A stretch of 54,504 nt of DNA. Origin: JBBQTU01 sp038213005 (GTDB taxonomy: Bacteria > Planctomycetota > Phycisphaerae > Tepidisphaerales > Tepidisphaeraceae). The stretch's first letter is position 1. Every line of letters begins with the position of its first letter. Under the pieces are notes generated by a model, which worked only from the letters and a program-made list of their open reading frames with translations, made no database searches and was not told the origin of the DNA. A program made the translations under genes and the position numbers. This document shows, piece by piece, positions 7,241-15,918 of the stretch. The stretch lies in NCBI GenBank assembly GCA_038213005.1, contig JBBQTU010000005.1, positions 1 through 54,504 of the forward strand, in the 5' to 3' direction.

Positions 7241-8878
7241 ATGAGTAACGCCAGTGGATTGACAGAGCCGTTGCCCGGGGTGCCCGACAGTCGGGGCTCC
7301 GTCCGCGCGCTGGCGGTCTGGGCGGCGATTCTGGTGGCGGGGTGTTTGCCGCTGCTGATCCGTTTTGGGATGGAGCAGTGGGCGCGGCCGCAATATCAGT
7401 TCTTTCCGCTGATGCTCCTTGCGGCGGCGTATCTTGCGTGGCAACGGCTTGGGGAACTGCCGGCGGGGCGGGTTGTGTGCGGGTCGCAAAGAGTCACAGG
7501 GGTGCTGCTGGGTGTGGCGCTAGTTCTGATGTTGGCGGCCAGTGCGCTGTGGTCCGGCCGGCTGGCGGCGGTGTCGGCGTGGCTTGCCTTGGCGGGGCTG
7601 GCATGGCATATGGGTGGCTGGCTGGTCATTGGCGCTGTCATGCCGTCGGCGATCCTACTGGCCCTGGTGATCGGGCCGCCGGTTGGTGTGGATGAGCCGC
7701 TCCTGCAGACGCTACGCGAGTTGATCGTCTGGATCAGCAGCGGGGTGCTGATCTGGCTGGACGTGCCGCACATGGTGACCGGAACGGTCATCGAGATTCC
7801 CACATCCCGGCTGCTGGTGGCCGAGGCATGCAGCGGCATCAACTCGCTGATGGCGGTGCTGGGCTGCACGCTGGTGCTGGGATTTTCCCTCAGGCGGTCG
7901 GCGGGGGTGGTCCTTCTTCTGCTGGCGGCAGGGGTGCTGTTTGTCTCGTGGGCGAACATCGTTCGCATTGCCGGCGGGGCGTGGCTTAAGGCTACCTCCG
8001 ACATCGATATTCTCTCGGGCAGCGCTCACGAATATTCCAGCATCGTGCTTTTCGCGGTGTGCATGGGGCTGGTGATCAGCGTCGACGCGGGGATCTCCAT
8101 GCTCGCCGCATGGCGGAAGCCGGAGTGGACGGGGGATCCCGACCCCGTGGAGACGCCTGTCGAGACACCAAGAGGGCCGACTTGGACGGCGAACGTGCCG
8201 GCCAGCGTGCGCGTGTTCGCCATTGTCTTCGCTCTGATTGGCTTGATCCAGGTGGGCAATGTGCTGGCCCGGGGCGGACCCGGGGTGTGGCTGTCTGAGT
8301 CGGGCGCATCGCACTTGCGGGCAAAGGCGACGTTCACGGTTCCGCAAGAGGTGGGAGGGTGGAAGCGATCAGAGGATGCGGACAAGCTGATCGCCCAGCC
8401 TGAGATCGAGGGCAAGCAGTCGCATGTCTGGGCGTATCGGCAGGGGAATATGGTGGCGATCGTGGCGATCGACTATCCATTCGCCGGGTTCCATGACTTG
8501 ACGGTGTGCTATCGCAATGCCGGTTGGACGATCCAGAAATCGACTGTGAAGATGGAGCAGGAGGCTACGCAGCAGGGGTGCTATACGACCGTGGACATCG
8601 CACGGGTCAATGAATGGGGCACGCTCTACTTCGCGGCGGTCGGCGAGGATGGGCAGTGGGCGACGCCGCCCAAGCTTACGGCGAGCGAACGCCTGAAGGA
8701 TCGCTTGGGGCACATGGGCCGGCCGGACTGGAATGCCTGTACGTATCAGGTGCAGGCGTGGGTGCATGCCTATGAGCCGATCACCGAACCGCAGCAGGCG
8801 CAGCTTGGGGAGTTGTTTCTGGCGGTGCGGGGCGCGTTGTCACAGCAGGTGGTGGCGCAGTTGGACACGAAACGGTAA
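7241..8878 (+). CDS. Exosortase with fused EpsI-like C-terminal domain
   Basis: Polytopic membrane transpeptidase of the exosortase family, which processes proteins carrying PEP-CTERM-like sorting tails. The N-terminal ~300 residues contain about eight hydrophobic helices and the three catalytic positions: Cys197 in VAEACSGINSL, Arg242 in ANIVRIAGG and His263 in SAHEYSSIVLF. After a linker and one more helix (residues ~315-335) comes a soluble domain (about 360-540) with WKRSEDADKLI and VCYRNAGWTI, resembling EpsI/DUF3485 proteins that often accompany exosortases. At 545 aa it is much longer than a stand-alone exosortase, which fits a fusion. The TPR gene follows after 5 bp. No obvious PEP-CTERM substrate is encoded in the window. 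Confidence 0.88.
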   Translation: MSNASGLTEPLPGVPDSRGSVRALAVWAAILVAGCLPLLIRFGMEQWARPQYQFFPLMLLAAAYLAWQRLGELPAGRVVCGSQRVTGVLLGVALVLMLAASALWSGRLAAVSAWLALAGLAWHMGGWLVIGAVMPSAILLALVIGPPVGVDEPLLQTLRELIVWISSGVLIWLDVPHMVTGTVIEIPTSRLLVAEACSGINSLMAVLGCTLVLGFSLRRSAGVVLLLLAAGVLFVSWANIVRIAGGAWLKATSDIDILSGSAHEYSSIVLFAVCMGLVISVDAGISMLAAWRKPEWTGDPDPVETPVETPRGPTWTANVPASVRVFAIVFALIGLIQVGNVLARGGPGVWLSESGASHLRAKATFTVPQEVGGWKRSEDADKLIAQPEIEGKQSHVWAYRQGNMVAIVAIDYPFAGFHDLTVCYRNAGWTIQKSTVKMEQEATQQGCYTTVDIARVNEWGTLYFAAVGEDGQWATPPKLTASERLKDRLGHMGRPDWNACTYQVQAWVHAYEPITEPQQAQLGELFLAVRGALSQQVVAQLDTKR

Positions 8879-8883
8879 CGCTT

Positions 8884-10356
8884 TTGAAGAACCTGGTCGG
8901 AAAACTTCGCACGTTGGCCGGGCATGACGAGGAGTCGCTCCTTCCGTTCTGGGCGGGCTGGCGTGCGCAGAAGTTCCTGCGGGTGAGTGCGGTGGTCCCG
9001 GCCATTCTTGTTCTGCTTACCATCGTACTGGGTGGCATCCTGATACTAGGGCCTGGGGACCGGATCACGACGTGGTATGACCAGCACGGGACCATCGCGC
9101 TGGGCGAACGTGACTTCAAGACGGCCCGGATCTGTTATGAGGGGCTGCTTCAGCGCGAACCTGAGAACCCGGCGTATCAGTTTGGCCTGGCTCTGAGCCT
9201 GGCGGGGTTGGGGGAGAATGCCGAGGCCATGATCCTGATTAACCGCCTGGCACCGGAGAACGGGCAGGGGTTTGCGCCGGCGCATGTGTTTGTGGCCGAG
9301 CAGCTACTGACCAGCCCGTCGGCGGGAGATGCTGCAAGACGATCGGCCGAGACGCATCTGCTGAGGGTTGTGCAGGTGCAGCCGAATAATGCGAAGGCTC
9401 ACGCACTGCTGGCGGCGATCTACGCCAAGGCTGGTCGATGGGAACAGGTTAAGGAGCATCTGGCGCAGGGCGGGCCGGGCGTCGATGAGATGGGATTGCT
9501 GGCGGCCGAGTCTTTTGCGGCGCAGGGCGATGCGGCCGAGGCTGAGGCCTGGGCGAGGCGCGCCATCCGGTTCTATCGCGATCGCGTGCTGGCCAATCCG
9601 CGGGACTATGCATCCTGCCTGAAGCTGGCGCAGGCGCAGGGGATGGTGCGAGAGTATGCGGCCGCGATCGAACTGCTTGAGACCGCGTGGAAGGACAGCA
9701 AGGACCCGGTGTTCCTCAAGGCATTGGCCGAGTTGTCCGCGGGATGGCTGAAGGCGGCTGGCGCGGTGGCGCCATCGCGGCGGATGGCACTGCTGCAACG
9801 CGGGCTTGCGTGGGACCCGCAGAATCAAGCTCTATTGCAGGTGGTGGTGGATCCGGCAATGGTCGAGGCCGCTGGGCAGGCTGTTGCCACGACATCGCCT
9901 GTTGAAGGTAGTGCGATGCGAGCCCTGTGTCAGGCGGCCGGCGCCTGCCGTGGTAACCGGCCTGATGAGGTGCGGGGACTGTTAGCGTCGGCGCTAACGA
10001 TGGGGGACGCGCAGTTTCCGGCGGTGGTGGCGAATGTGGCGTGCGTATGGGCGTATGGACAACCGTCGGATGCCACGTCGGCGCTGCTGATATCTGATGC
10101 GCTGGTAGGACTTCGCCCTCAGGACCCGATCGCGCACCGGGCGCAGGGGCTGGTGCTGGCCAAACTGGGGCGATGGAACCTGGCGGCGAAGTACATCGAA
10201 GCGGCATTGCAGGCGATGCCCGCCGACCAGGCGCTGCACAGCGTGCTGGCGACGGCGTATGAGAAGATGGGGATGCCTGCCGAGGCGGCGAAACAGCGTC
10301 TGGCGGCACAGCCGGGGGCGGTTCCCGCGGCTGGGCAGTCGCCACCGGCGAAGTGA
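8884..10356 (+). CDS. Membrane-anchored TPR protein linked to exosortase
   Basis: A 490-aa protein with one N-terminal transmembrane helix (about residues 33-57, SAVVPAILVLLTIVLGGILIL) and a large TPR superhelix. Repeats are visible as ...ALGERDFKTARICYEGLLQREPENPAYQFGLALSLAGLG, HLLRVVQVQPNNAKAHALLAAIYAKAG, and a final KLGRWNLAAKYIEAALQAMPADQALHSVLATAYEKMG. It starts at TTG 8884, five bases after the exosortase stop, so it is probably translated by coupling. TPR proteins are common partners in exosortase/exopolysaccharide loci, where they scaffold assembly. The specific partner is unknown. The C-terminus is Ala/Pro-rich. Confidence 0.85.
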   Translation: MKNLVGKLRTLAGHDEESLLPFWAGWRAQKFLRVSAVVPAILVLLTIVLGGILILGPGDRITTWYDQHGTIALGERDFKTARICYEGLLQREPENPAYQFGLALSLAGLGENAEAMILINRLAPENGQGFAPAHVFVAEQLLTSPSAGDAARRSAETHLLRVVQVQPNNAKAHALLAAIYAKAGRWEQVKEHLAQGGPGVDEMGLLAAESFAAQGDAAEAEAWARRAIRFYRDRVLANPRDYASCLKLAQAQGMVREYAAAIELLETAWKDSKDPVFLKALAELSAGWLKAAGAVAPSRRMALLQRGLAWDPQNQALLQVVVDPAMVEAAGQAVATTSPVEGSAMRALCQAAGACRGNRPDEVRGLLASALTMGDAQFPAVVANVACVWAYGQPSDATSALLISDALVGLRPQDPIAHRAQGLVLAKLGRWNLAAKYIEAALQAMPADQALHSVLATAYEKMGMPAEAAKQRLAAQPGAVPAAGQSPPAK

Positions 10357-10396
10357 TGCGGTTTCGCCTTTCGCCATGTCCTGGCGCAACGCCTGC

Positions 10397-10834
10397 CTAT
10401 GGCTGAGGCGACGAGGCCTGGTATTGCTTCAGCTTCGGTTCGTCGATGCGGATGACCCAGAGTGCCACCGGCTGCGTGCCTTCGGCGGGGGTGGCAACGA
10501 TCGCCCAGCGGCCGCCGGCGTGGACTGCGTCGGCGTCGACAACCACCAGGCGGCGTTTTTCCTCCGGGGCAACCAGGCCGCTGGGGAAATAGAGATAGGT
10601 ATTTCCCGAGCCCGGGCAGACCAGGGAAAACCTGTGATCGACGTCCACCAGCGGCTGCAGGTCGGCGAGATGCTCGGGGAACTCGCGGTGCAGGAAATAG
10701 TACTGCAGCAGGTAGCCCGACAGGTTGTGCATGTTGTCCGAGCATGCATCGGCGGCGCTGGCGGCCGGCACCGCCAGCTTGCGCGGCGGCGCCACCGGCT
10801 CGGTCACACAGCCGCCCAGCATGCAGGCCAGCAT
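10397..10834 (-). CDS. Small lipoprotein, last gene of the T2SS operon
   Basis: A protein of about 145 aa immediately after gspD. It has a lipobox (LGGC) near its start and then a domain with HNLSGYLLQYYFLHREFPEHLADLQPLV, a pseudopilin-like layout, followed by strands and the segment YLYFPSGLVAPEEKRRLVVV. ATG 10834 leaves only eight residues before the lipobox cysteine, too short for a signal peptide. A CTG 33 bases upstream would give a normal 20-residue lipoprotein signal (TTTSSKLGICAMLACMLGG) and would overlap the gspD 3' end. It could be a pilotin-like or accessory lipoprotein, since the position next to the secretin is suggestive. The family was not recognised. Confidence 0.7.
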   Translation of the reverse strand: MLACMLGGCVTEPVAPPRKLAVPAASAADACSDNMHNLSGYLLQYYFLHREFPEHLADLQPLVDVDHRFSLVCPGSGNTYLYFPSGLVAPEEKRRLVVVDADAVHAGGRWAIVATPAEGTQPVALWVIRIDEPKLKQYQASSPQP

Positions 10835-10850
10835 CGCACAGATGCCGAGC

Positions 10851-13358
10851 TTACTTGAAGTCGTAGTCAGGCTTTGAAGGCTTTGTCGTCGGCACATTGA
10901 GCGGCTCCGATGGTTGGGTTGTAGCGCCGCGCTGCATTCCGTCCACGTGTTCCTTGAATACTCCGGGCGCGACGGCACCGGGCAGAATCTTAACTCCATC
11001 GAGTTCATCCTGCGACATCGGCTTGAGTGCCGTGGATTCCATCGCTACGTGAGGCGTCAGGAAGATCAGCAGTTCGGTCTTGCTCTTGGTCGCCACCGTT
11101 CGCCTGAACAGGTTGCCCACCCAGGGGATATCGCCCAGGAGCGGCACCTTGGTGACGATCGAGTTCTTCTTGTCCTCCATTAAGCCGCCGATCACGATTG
11201 TCCGGCCGTTCTCGATGGCGACGCGGCTCTGTGCCGATCGCTTGGAGAAGACCGGCGCGCTGACGGTATCAGAGATCTGCACGGTCGTATCCGGCACCAG
11301 CGCCGAGATCTCGGGTGCCACATCCATGATGACCTTGCCGTCGGGATTAATGTGCGGCGTGACGTTCAGGATGATGCCGATGTCCTGGTACTGGATGGTG
11401 TTGTTGGTCTGGCCGGTATCGGTCAACTGCGTATAGGTGATAAACGGCACCTGCTGCCCGACGAGAATCGAGGCGAGCTGGTTGTCTGACGCCAGGATAT
11501 AGGGACGGGAGAGCACATCCACTTTGCCTTCGGTGGCCAGCGCGTGCAGGCGGGCTTCAAAGTTCCCCTGGACGTAGGCGATGTTGAGCCCGTTGGTCTG
11601 CCTGGCAAGCCCGAAATCGGTGCCGACGTTGGAGCGGTTGCCGGTTGGATTGCCGTTGGCGTCGACGCTGTTGTTCAGGTACTCCATCTGGAACCCGATA
11701 TCGGAGATGTTCGTGTGCGTGACTTCGGCGAACAGCACCTTAATCAGCACTTGCGGCACGGAGCGGTCCATTTCCGCCAGGATGCTCTTCACCTGATCCA
11801 GGTACTTGGGATTGGTCGTGATGATCAGCGAGTTGGTGTCCAGGTCGGCCACGACGTAGACCTGGCCGGCGAGGTCGCCGGCGGCCGCCCGGGCTGCGGC
11901 GGAGAGGGCGACGCCTCCACCGGAGCCAGTGCTGCCGGTTCCACGGTTGGATGTGGACGTGTTGTTCGTGCTGCCGCGGTTGCTCGAACTGCTGCGGTTG
12001 TTCGAACTGTTGCCGCTCATGCCTCGAGAACTGGAGGACGAACTGCCGGAACTGCTGCCGAAGGATGTGCCGCCGAACGGCTGTCGCGTTTGCTGCGTGT
12101 TGGTGCTTGTTGTGCGGCTGCCGCTGGAGCCGCTGGTGCCAAAGAGGGTGTTCAGTACATCCTGCATGTGCTGCGCCTGACCATTGCGGATTCGATAGAC
12201 AAAGACGGTGCTGGTCTGGCTGGGGTTGGAATCAAGCTGCTTCACCACGTCTGCGATGACCAACAGGGTTGCCGTGGGGCCGGTCACCACCAGCGTATTG
12301 GTGCGATCGTCGGCCGATGCGGCGACCTTACCCGCGGCCCGGACACCGCTGTCGGCACCGCCCGCAGCGGGGGCACCACCGGCGGGGGTGCCACCTCGAC
12401 CACTGAACCCGGGGAAGCCACTCATGAAAGCGCCCCGTGCGCCGCCTTGCTGCTGAGAGGTCTGATCTGTCTTAAATAGGTCATTGATCAGCTTTGCGGC
12501 ATTGGTGGCACTGGCGTATTCGAGCTGGAACACCTTGATGTCCGCAGTGGAGGCCAACTGCCGGTCCATGGACGCAATAATCTCGACGAGGCGTCGGATG
12601 TTGGCCGAGGAGTCGGTGATGATGATCGTGTTGGAGCCGGCGTTGGAGGTGACGTCCGCCTCGGGGCTGTAGAGTGCCTGGAGGTCGGCGCGCAGCTTGG
12701 TGGCATCGAGCTGGCTAAGGGGGATGACCTGTGTGATCAGCTCATCGCTGTTCTTGATCTGGGTGGGATCCGCGCCCATGTGGACTGGAATGTTGGCCCG
12801 CTTGGCCTTGTCGCGGGAGACCACCCGCAAGGCTCTGCCGGTCTGAATGGCGGTGTAGTTCAGCGGCTTGAGTGAGCTGTTGAGAAGGTCCACGGCATCC
12901 GACGCGCCGATCGCCTGGCGGGAGGTCATCGTCATGCGGCCGCCGACCGGGCCGTCCTTGATGATGATGAAGCCCAGGTATTCTGAGAGATAATCCAGAA
13001 CGCTGTCGGCAGAGGCGTCCTTGAAGTTGAAGCTTACGCGGGCGTTGGGATCGTAAGGACGTGGCGGTGGGGCCGGCACCACAGGCTGTGTGGCAGCCTC
13101 GGCCGACTGCGTGGTGGCAGGCATGGTGGTCGGCTCAGTGGTCGGCTCAGTGGTGGCCGCCAGCGGCGTGGCCGGTTCGGTTGCCGGCATGATCGCGGGC
13201 ATGACTGCGGGCGCGACTGCCGGGTTGAGCTCCAGTTCCTGGGCCATCACCGGCATCGTGGCGAGGATCAGGGCCAGGGGGCAAGCACGAGCGCTGGTAC
13301 GAGACATGAAACGCATAACCGGGCCTTTCGCAAATCTGGACGTTGAGGGAACATTCAT
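10851..13358 (-). CDS. gspD: GspD, type II secretion outer-membrane secretin
   Basis: Forms the outer-membrane channel of the type II system. The 835-aa precursor has a signal peptide (cleavage near VMAQE) and a Thr/Pro/Glu-rich linker (residues ~45-95). Next is an N0 domain from about residue 105 (VSFNFKDASADSVLDYLSEYLG), then N1-N3 repeats (IIITDSSANIRRLVEII; LVVTGPTATLLVIADVVKQLD; SLIITTNPKYLDQVKSILAEMD). An insertion of Gly/Ser/Asn/Thr-rich sequence (about 406-489) sits in the N3 region. The C-terminal secretin core contains VPFITYTQLTDTG, QDIGIILNVTPHI and VPLLGDIPWVGNLFR. ATG 13358 has GGAG upstream and overlaps the preceding stop by 4 bases. Confidence 0.96.
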   Translation of the reverse strand: MNVPSTSRFAKGPVMRFMSRTSARACPLALILATMPVMAQELELNPAVAPAVMPAIMPATEPATPLAATTEPTTEPTTMPATTQSAEAATQPVVPAPPPRPYDPNARVSFNFKDASADSVLDYLSEYLGFIIIKDGPVGGRMTMTSRQAIGASDAVDLLNSSLKPLNYTAIQTGRALRVVSRDKAKRANIPVHMGADPTQIKNSDELITQVIPLSQLDATKLRADLQALYSPEADVTSNAGSNTIIITDSSANIRRLVEIIASMDRQLASTADIKVFQLEYASATNAAKLINDLFKTDQTSQQQGGARGAFMSGFPGFSGRGGTPAGGAPAAGGADSGVRAAGKVAASADDRTNTLVVTGPTATLLVIADVVKQLDSNPSQTSTVFVYRIRNGQAQHMQDVLNTLFGTSGSSGSRTTSTNTQQTRQPFGGTSFGSSSGSSSSSSRGMSGNSSNNRSSSSNRGSTNNTSTSNRGTGSTGSGGGVALSAAARAAAGDLAGQVYVVADLDTNSLIITTNPKYLDQVKSILAEMDRSVPQVLIKVLFAEVTHTNISDIGFQMEYLNNSVDANGNPTGNRSNVGTDFGLARQTNGLNIAYVQGNFEARLHALATEGKVDVLSRPYILASDNQLASILVGQQVPFITYTQLTDTGQTNNTIQYQDIGIILNVTPHINPDGKVIMDVAPEISALVPDTTVQISDTVSAPVFSKRSAQSRVAIENGRTIVIGGLMEDKKNSIVTKVPLLGDIPWVGNLFRRTVATKSKTELLIFLTPHVAMESTALKPMSQDELDGVKILPGAVAPGVFKEHVDGMQRGATTQPSEPLNVPTTKPSKPDYDFK

Positions 13359-13915
13359 CGATTCATCTCCTGCTGGCGTCGCAGCCGCATACGGGTGAGC
13401 ACATCAGCACCGTCGGCAGGCGCCGTCGTGGCTTGGCCGATGGTGGGCTGGGTGGTCGGCTCAGCGACAGGCTGAGCCGCGGAATCAGTGGCAAGTGGAG
13501 CCGCCGCCACAACAGGCGCATCTTCGCCCTGGAGATTGCTGCCGACGGGAACTCGCGCTATCGCCTGACCGGCGGCGGGGACATATTCAAGATAGTCGAG
13601 AGTGATGTCGTGAACGGTGCCGATATTCCCGGGCAGGGAATCGCCGATGTGCACTTGTGCGTGCCCGCCGGTGTCGGGGAACTCCAGGGCAGCGGCGAAA
13701 CCGGCTTCCTCGCGGAGGATGCCGATCAGCACGGGCACGGTTGATCGAGTCGATCCGCCGTGCGGAGACCGCGCTTGCTCTGCACCGGCAACGCGGCTCA
13801 CGCGGTCGCGTGCGAAGATGCTCTTGCGGGCGAGGATCTCGTAGTCCTGCGGCAGACTGGCCAGTGCGGGCGAGGCCACTGCGGCGATCAGGCAAAGGGG
13901 CAGGAGTTTTGTCAT
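13355..13915 (-). CDS. GspC/PilP-like periplasmic T2SS component
   Basis: A 186-aa protein with an N-terminal signal (KLLPLCLIAAVASPALA) followed by QDYEILARKSIFARDR, the entry to a GspC/PilP-type homology region (a domain that contacts the secretin N0 domain). A beta-rich stretch follows: TVPVLIGILREEAGFAAALEF, VHIGDSLPGNIGTVHDITLDYLEYV. The C-terminal third is Thr/Pro/Gln/Ala-rich and extended. It overlaps gspD and the upstream gene by 4 bases each. The position matches pilP next to pilQ or gspC next to gspD. Assignment is from position plus weak sequence features. Confidence 0.65.
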   Translation of the reverse strand: MTKLLPLCLIAAVASPALASLPQDYEILARKSIFARDRVSRVAGAEQARSPHGGSTRSTVPVLIGILREEAGFAAALEFPDTGGHAQVHIGDSLPGNIGTVHDITLDYLEYVPAAGQAIARVPVGSNLQGEDAPVVAAAPLATDSAAQPVAEPTTQPTIGQATTAPADGADVLTRMRLRRQQEMNR

Positions 13916-14490
13916 CGTGGTTCTCCCTTGGCGGGCGTATGGGGGGAAGGTTTCCCGGGCGCGGGGGTAAAGGCGATCGTGGCGACATTGAGAGAGAAGG
14001 TCAGATCGTCGCTGCCCTCCTTGCGGGCCGTGAGGCGAAGGTCGGTGACCCGCAACGGGAGCGGGGCGTTTTCAATCTGCCAGACCATGTTGGCCAGGCC
14101 TGATGTCGTGCCGTTGCCTGTGGCCTGGATGCGAATCTGCTGAAAGTCGCCGTTGCGGGCGATGCGCTCGGGCTTGAGCGACTGCAGGTCGATCCGCGCG
14201 TTCTCGGCGAACGTCCGCATCCAGCGCATGGCCTGGCTCTCCGCGGCGGCAGGATCGGTTTTCAAACCGCCGGCGAGCAGGCTTTTCCATTTGTCATCAA
14301 CCTTCTTGCGGTTGCCGGGGTCGACCAGTCGCTGCTCTCTGGTGAACGTGGGGGAAAGGGCGGCGATGTCGCCCTTCACTTTGGCATCGTCTTGCTGGTA
14401 AGGCGTCCACAAGTACGTGTCGACCAGGAGCAGCACCAGGGCTGCCCCCAGGACAATTGCGATCAGTTTCTCACGCCGGTTTGCTACCAC
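13912..14490 (-). CDS. gspM: GspM/PilO-like inner-membrane T2SS protein
   Basis: A 192-aa bitopic membrane protein: a short cytoplasmic basic N-terminus (MVANRREK), one transmembrane helix (LIAIVLGAALVLLLVDTYLW, about residues 9-28), a coiled-coil-prone stretch and a C-terminal ferredoxin-like domain (IDLQSLKPERI...FQQIRIQATGNGTTSGLANMVWQIENAPLPLRVTDLRL). This layout is that of GspM/PilO, which pairs with GspL/PilMN to build the inner-membrane platform. It lies between gspL (3-bp gap) and the GspC-like gene (4-bp overlap). The tail is Pro-rich. Confidence 0.82.
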   Translation of the reverse strand: MVANRREKLIAIVLGAALVLLLVDTYLWTPYQQDDAKVKGDIAALSPTFTREQRLVDPGNRKKVDDKWKSLLAGGLKTDPAAAESQAMRWMRTFAENARIDLQSLKPERIARNGDFQQIRIQATGNGTTSGLANMVWQIENAPLPLRVTDLRLTARKEGSDDLTFSLNVATIAFTPAPGKPSPHTPAKGEPR

Positions 14491-14493
14491 GTT

Positions 14494-15918
14494 TTACTCC
14501 GGAACTTTGAAGACAAAGGAGATGGAGAAAATGCTTTCGCGGGCATTGGGCCCCGCGTCGCGCACTTCACCGGATTTCACGTCGACGAAGCGTTTGCTCT
14601 TCTGCATCTCGTCGGAGAGATCAAGCGCCTGCTGCTTGCTCACGGCCCGAACGGAGACCGATCCGGCCATGGTCTTGCTGGTGGCGTTCGGGCCGGTGAT
14701 ATCCTGACGCAGGCTCAGGGTCGTCGCCCAGATGGAACCCTGGTTGGGAAACAGCGCCGTCAGGTCGCCCATGCAGGCGAGAAACCGCGGCTTGCCGCCG
14801 AACCAGCTTTGGGCGCTGGCGAGGCGGTCGGCCGCCTTCTGCGCCTGCTCGACGGCGACCTTGTTCTTGTCCCTCCAGGCCTTCATGCTGGCGAGTTCGC
14901 TTTTCTGTTGCTGCAGATGGAAGAAGGCCGCGCCGATGCCCAGGACGACGATACCGGCGGCGATCGAACCCCAGATGACCGACCGGCGATTGGTCCGCTC
15001 CGGCGGGGCCGCCAGGCGCGAATCCAGGAAGTTCGCCATGCCCGGCGCGCCTTGGACGCCCACCATCGCCACGGCGATCGCCGAGGCAAAGCGGGCATCG
15101 GAGGCATTGCCCAGCGTGAGGCCCTTGAACGGCGTCGTCTGGGCCTGCATGCCCAGGCGCTGCTCGACCGCTTGCTTCAGGGTCTCTCTCTGTTGAGGGT
15201 CGCCCCAGAGGCAGAGCGACGCGGGCTTCTCGTCCGCCGGCAATCCGGCGAGCGTGCGGCGCAGTTCGCCGACCAGCGACGTCGGTTCGGCTCGATCCTC
15301 ATCAAGCAGGGCGACGTGACGAATCTGGGTCGGCATGTCATTTTGCCTGACGACCAGTTCGGCTTCATTGCGGCCGAGGCAGAGCACCAGCCCATTCCCG
15401 CCGGCGTCGAGACTGCTCAGCCAAGCCATGGCGCCGCCTGTGGCGGTGATAGCGCCCAGGCGAAGGCCGGCCGCCTTGGCAGCAGCCTGAGAGTTGTCGA
15501 TCTGCGACTTGCCGGTGGCGATCACCAGCACACTGGTGGGCGAGGCGTCGCTGGTCTGCCCGGCGAAGTCGATGACCAGATCGGCAAGTTCGCAGGAGAA
15601 CTCGCCTTCGGCGTAGAGTCGCAGGCTGGCGGCGGCGACCCGCGGCGGGGCGGGCGGCACCGTGCGCCTTCGCGTGACCAGCCACTTGGCCGACAGACCA
15701 ATGATGGCCGTGCGGGCGACAAAGCCTTCCTGTTTCAGGAAAGTAGCCAGGGCCTGTCCCAAGGGGACAGGCTGGTCCGGCGAGATGCCTTCGGGATAGA
15801 CAAACTCGGCCGCACGGACGACCTTGATGCCCGTGCCGTGGGCGGCGAGTTCGGCAACGCTGAGGCTCTGTGGCCCCATCGCGATGCCGAGTAGTTTGCT
15901 GGCGCCGATACGCTTCAC
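14494..15918 (-). CDS. gspL: GspL-like PilM-PilN fusion
   Basis: A 474-aa protein joining an actin-like cytoplasmic domain to a membrane-anchored periplasmic domain, as in GspL. Residues 1-~290 form the PilM-like ASKHA part (LLGIAMGPQSLSVAEL; TAIIGLSAKWLVTRRRTVPP; GGAMAWLSSLDAGGNGLVLCLG). A transmembrane helix lies around 308-330 (SVIWGSIAAGIVVLGIGAAFF). A coiled coil and a PilN-like ferredoxin fold follow (SIWATTLSLRQDI...SVSVRAVSKQQALDLSDEM). It recruits the GspE ATPase to the membrane platform. It overlaps gspK by 4 bases. No single motif is diagnostic; the call rests on domain layout and context. Confidence 0.85.
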   Translation of the reverse strand: MKRIGASKLLGIAMGPQSLSVAELAAHGTGIKVVRAAEFVYPEGISPDQPVPLGQALATFLKQEGFVARTAIIGLSAKWLVTRRRTVPPAPPRVAAASLRLYAEGEFSCELADLVIDFAGQTSDASPTSVLVIATGKSQIDNSQAAAKAAGLRLGAITATGGAMAWLSSLDAGGNGLVLCLGRNEAELVVRQNDMPTQIRHVALLDEDRAEPTSLVGELRRTLAGLPADEKPASLCLWGDPQQRETLKQAVEQRLGMQAQTTPFKGLTLGNASDARFASAIAVAMVGVQGAPGMANFLDSRLAAPPERTNRRSVIWGSIAAGIVVLGIGAAFFHLQQQKSELASMKAWRDKNKVAVEQAQKAADRLASAQSWFGGKPRFLACMGDLTALFPNQGSIWATTLSLRQDITGPNATSKTMAGSVSVRAVSKQQALDLSDEMQKSKRFVDVKSGEVRDAGPNARESIFSISFVFKVPE

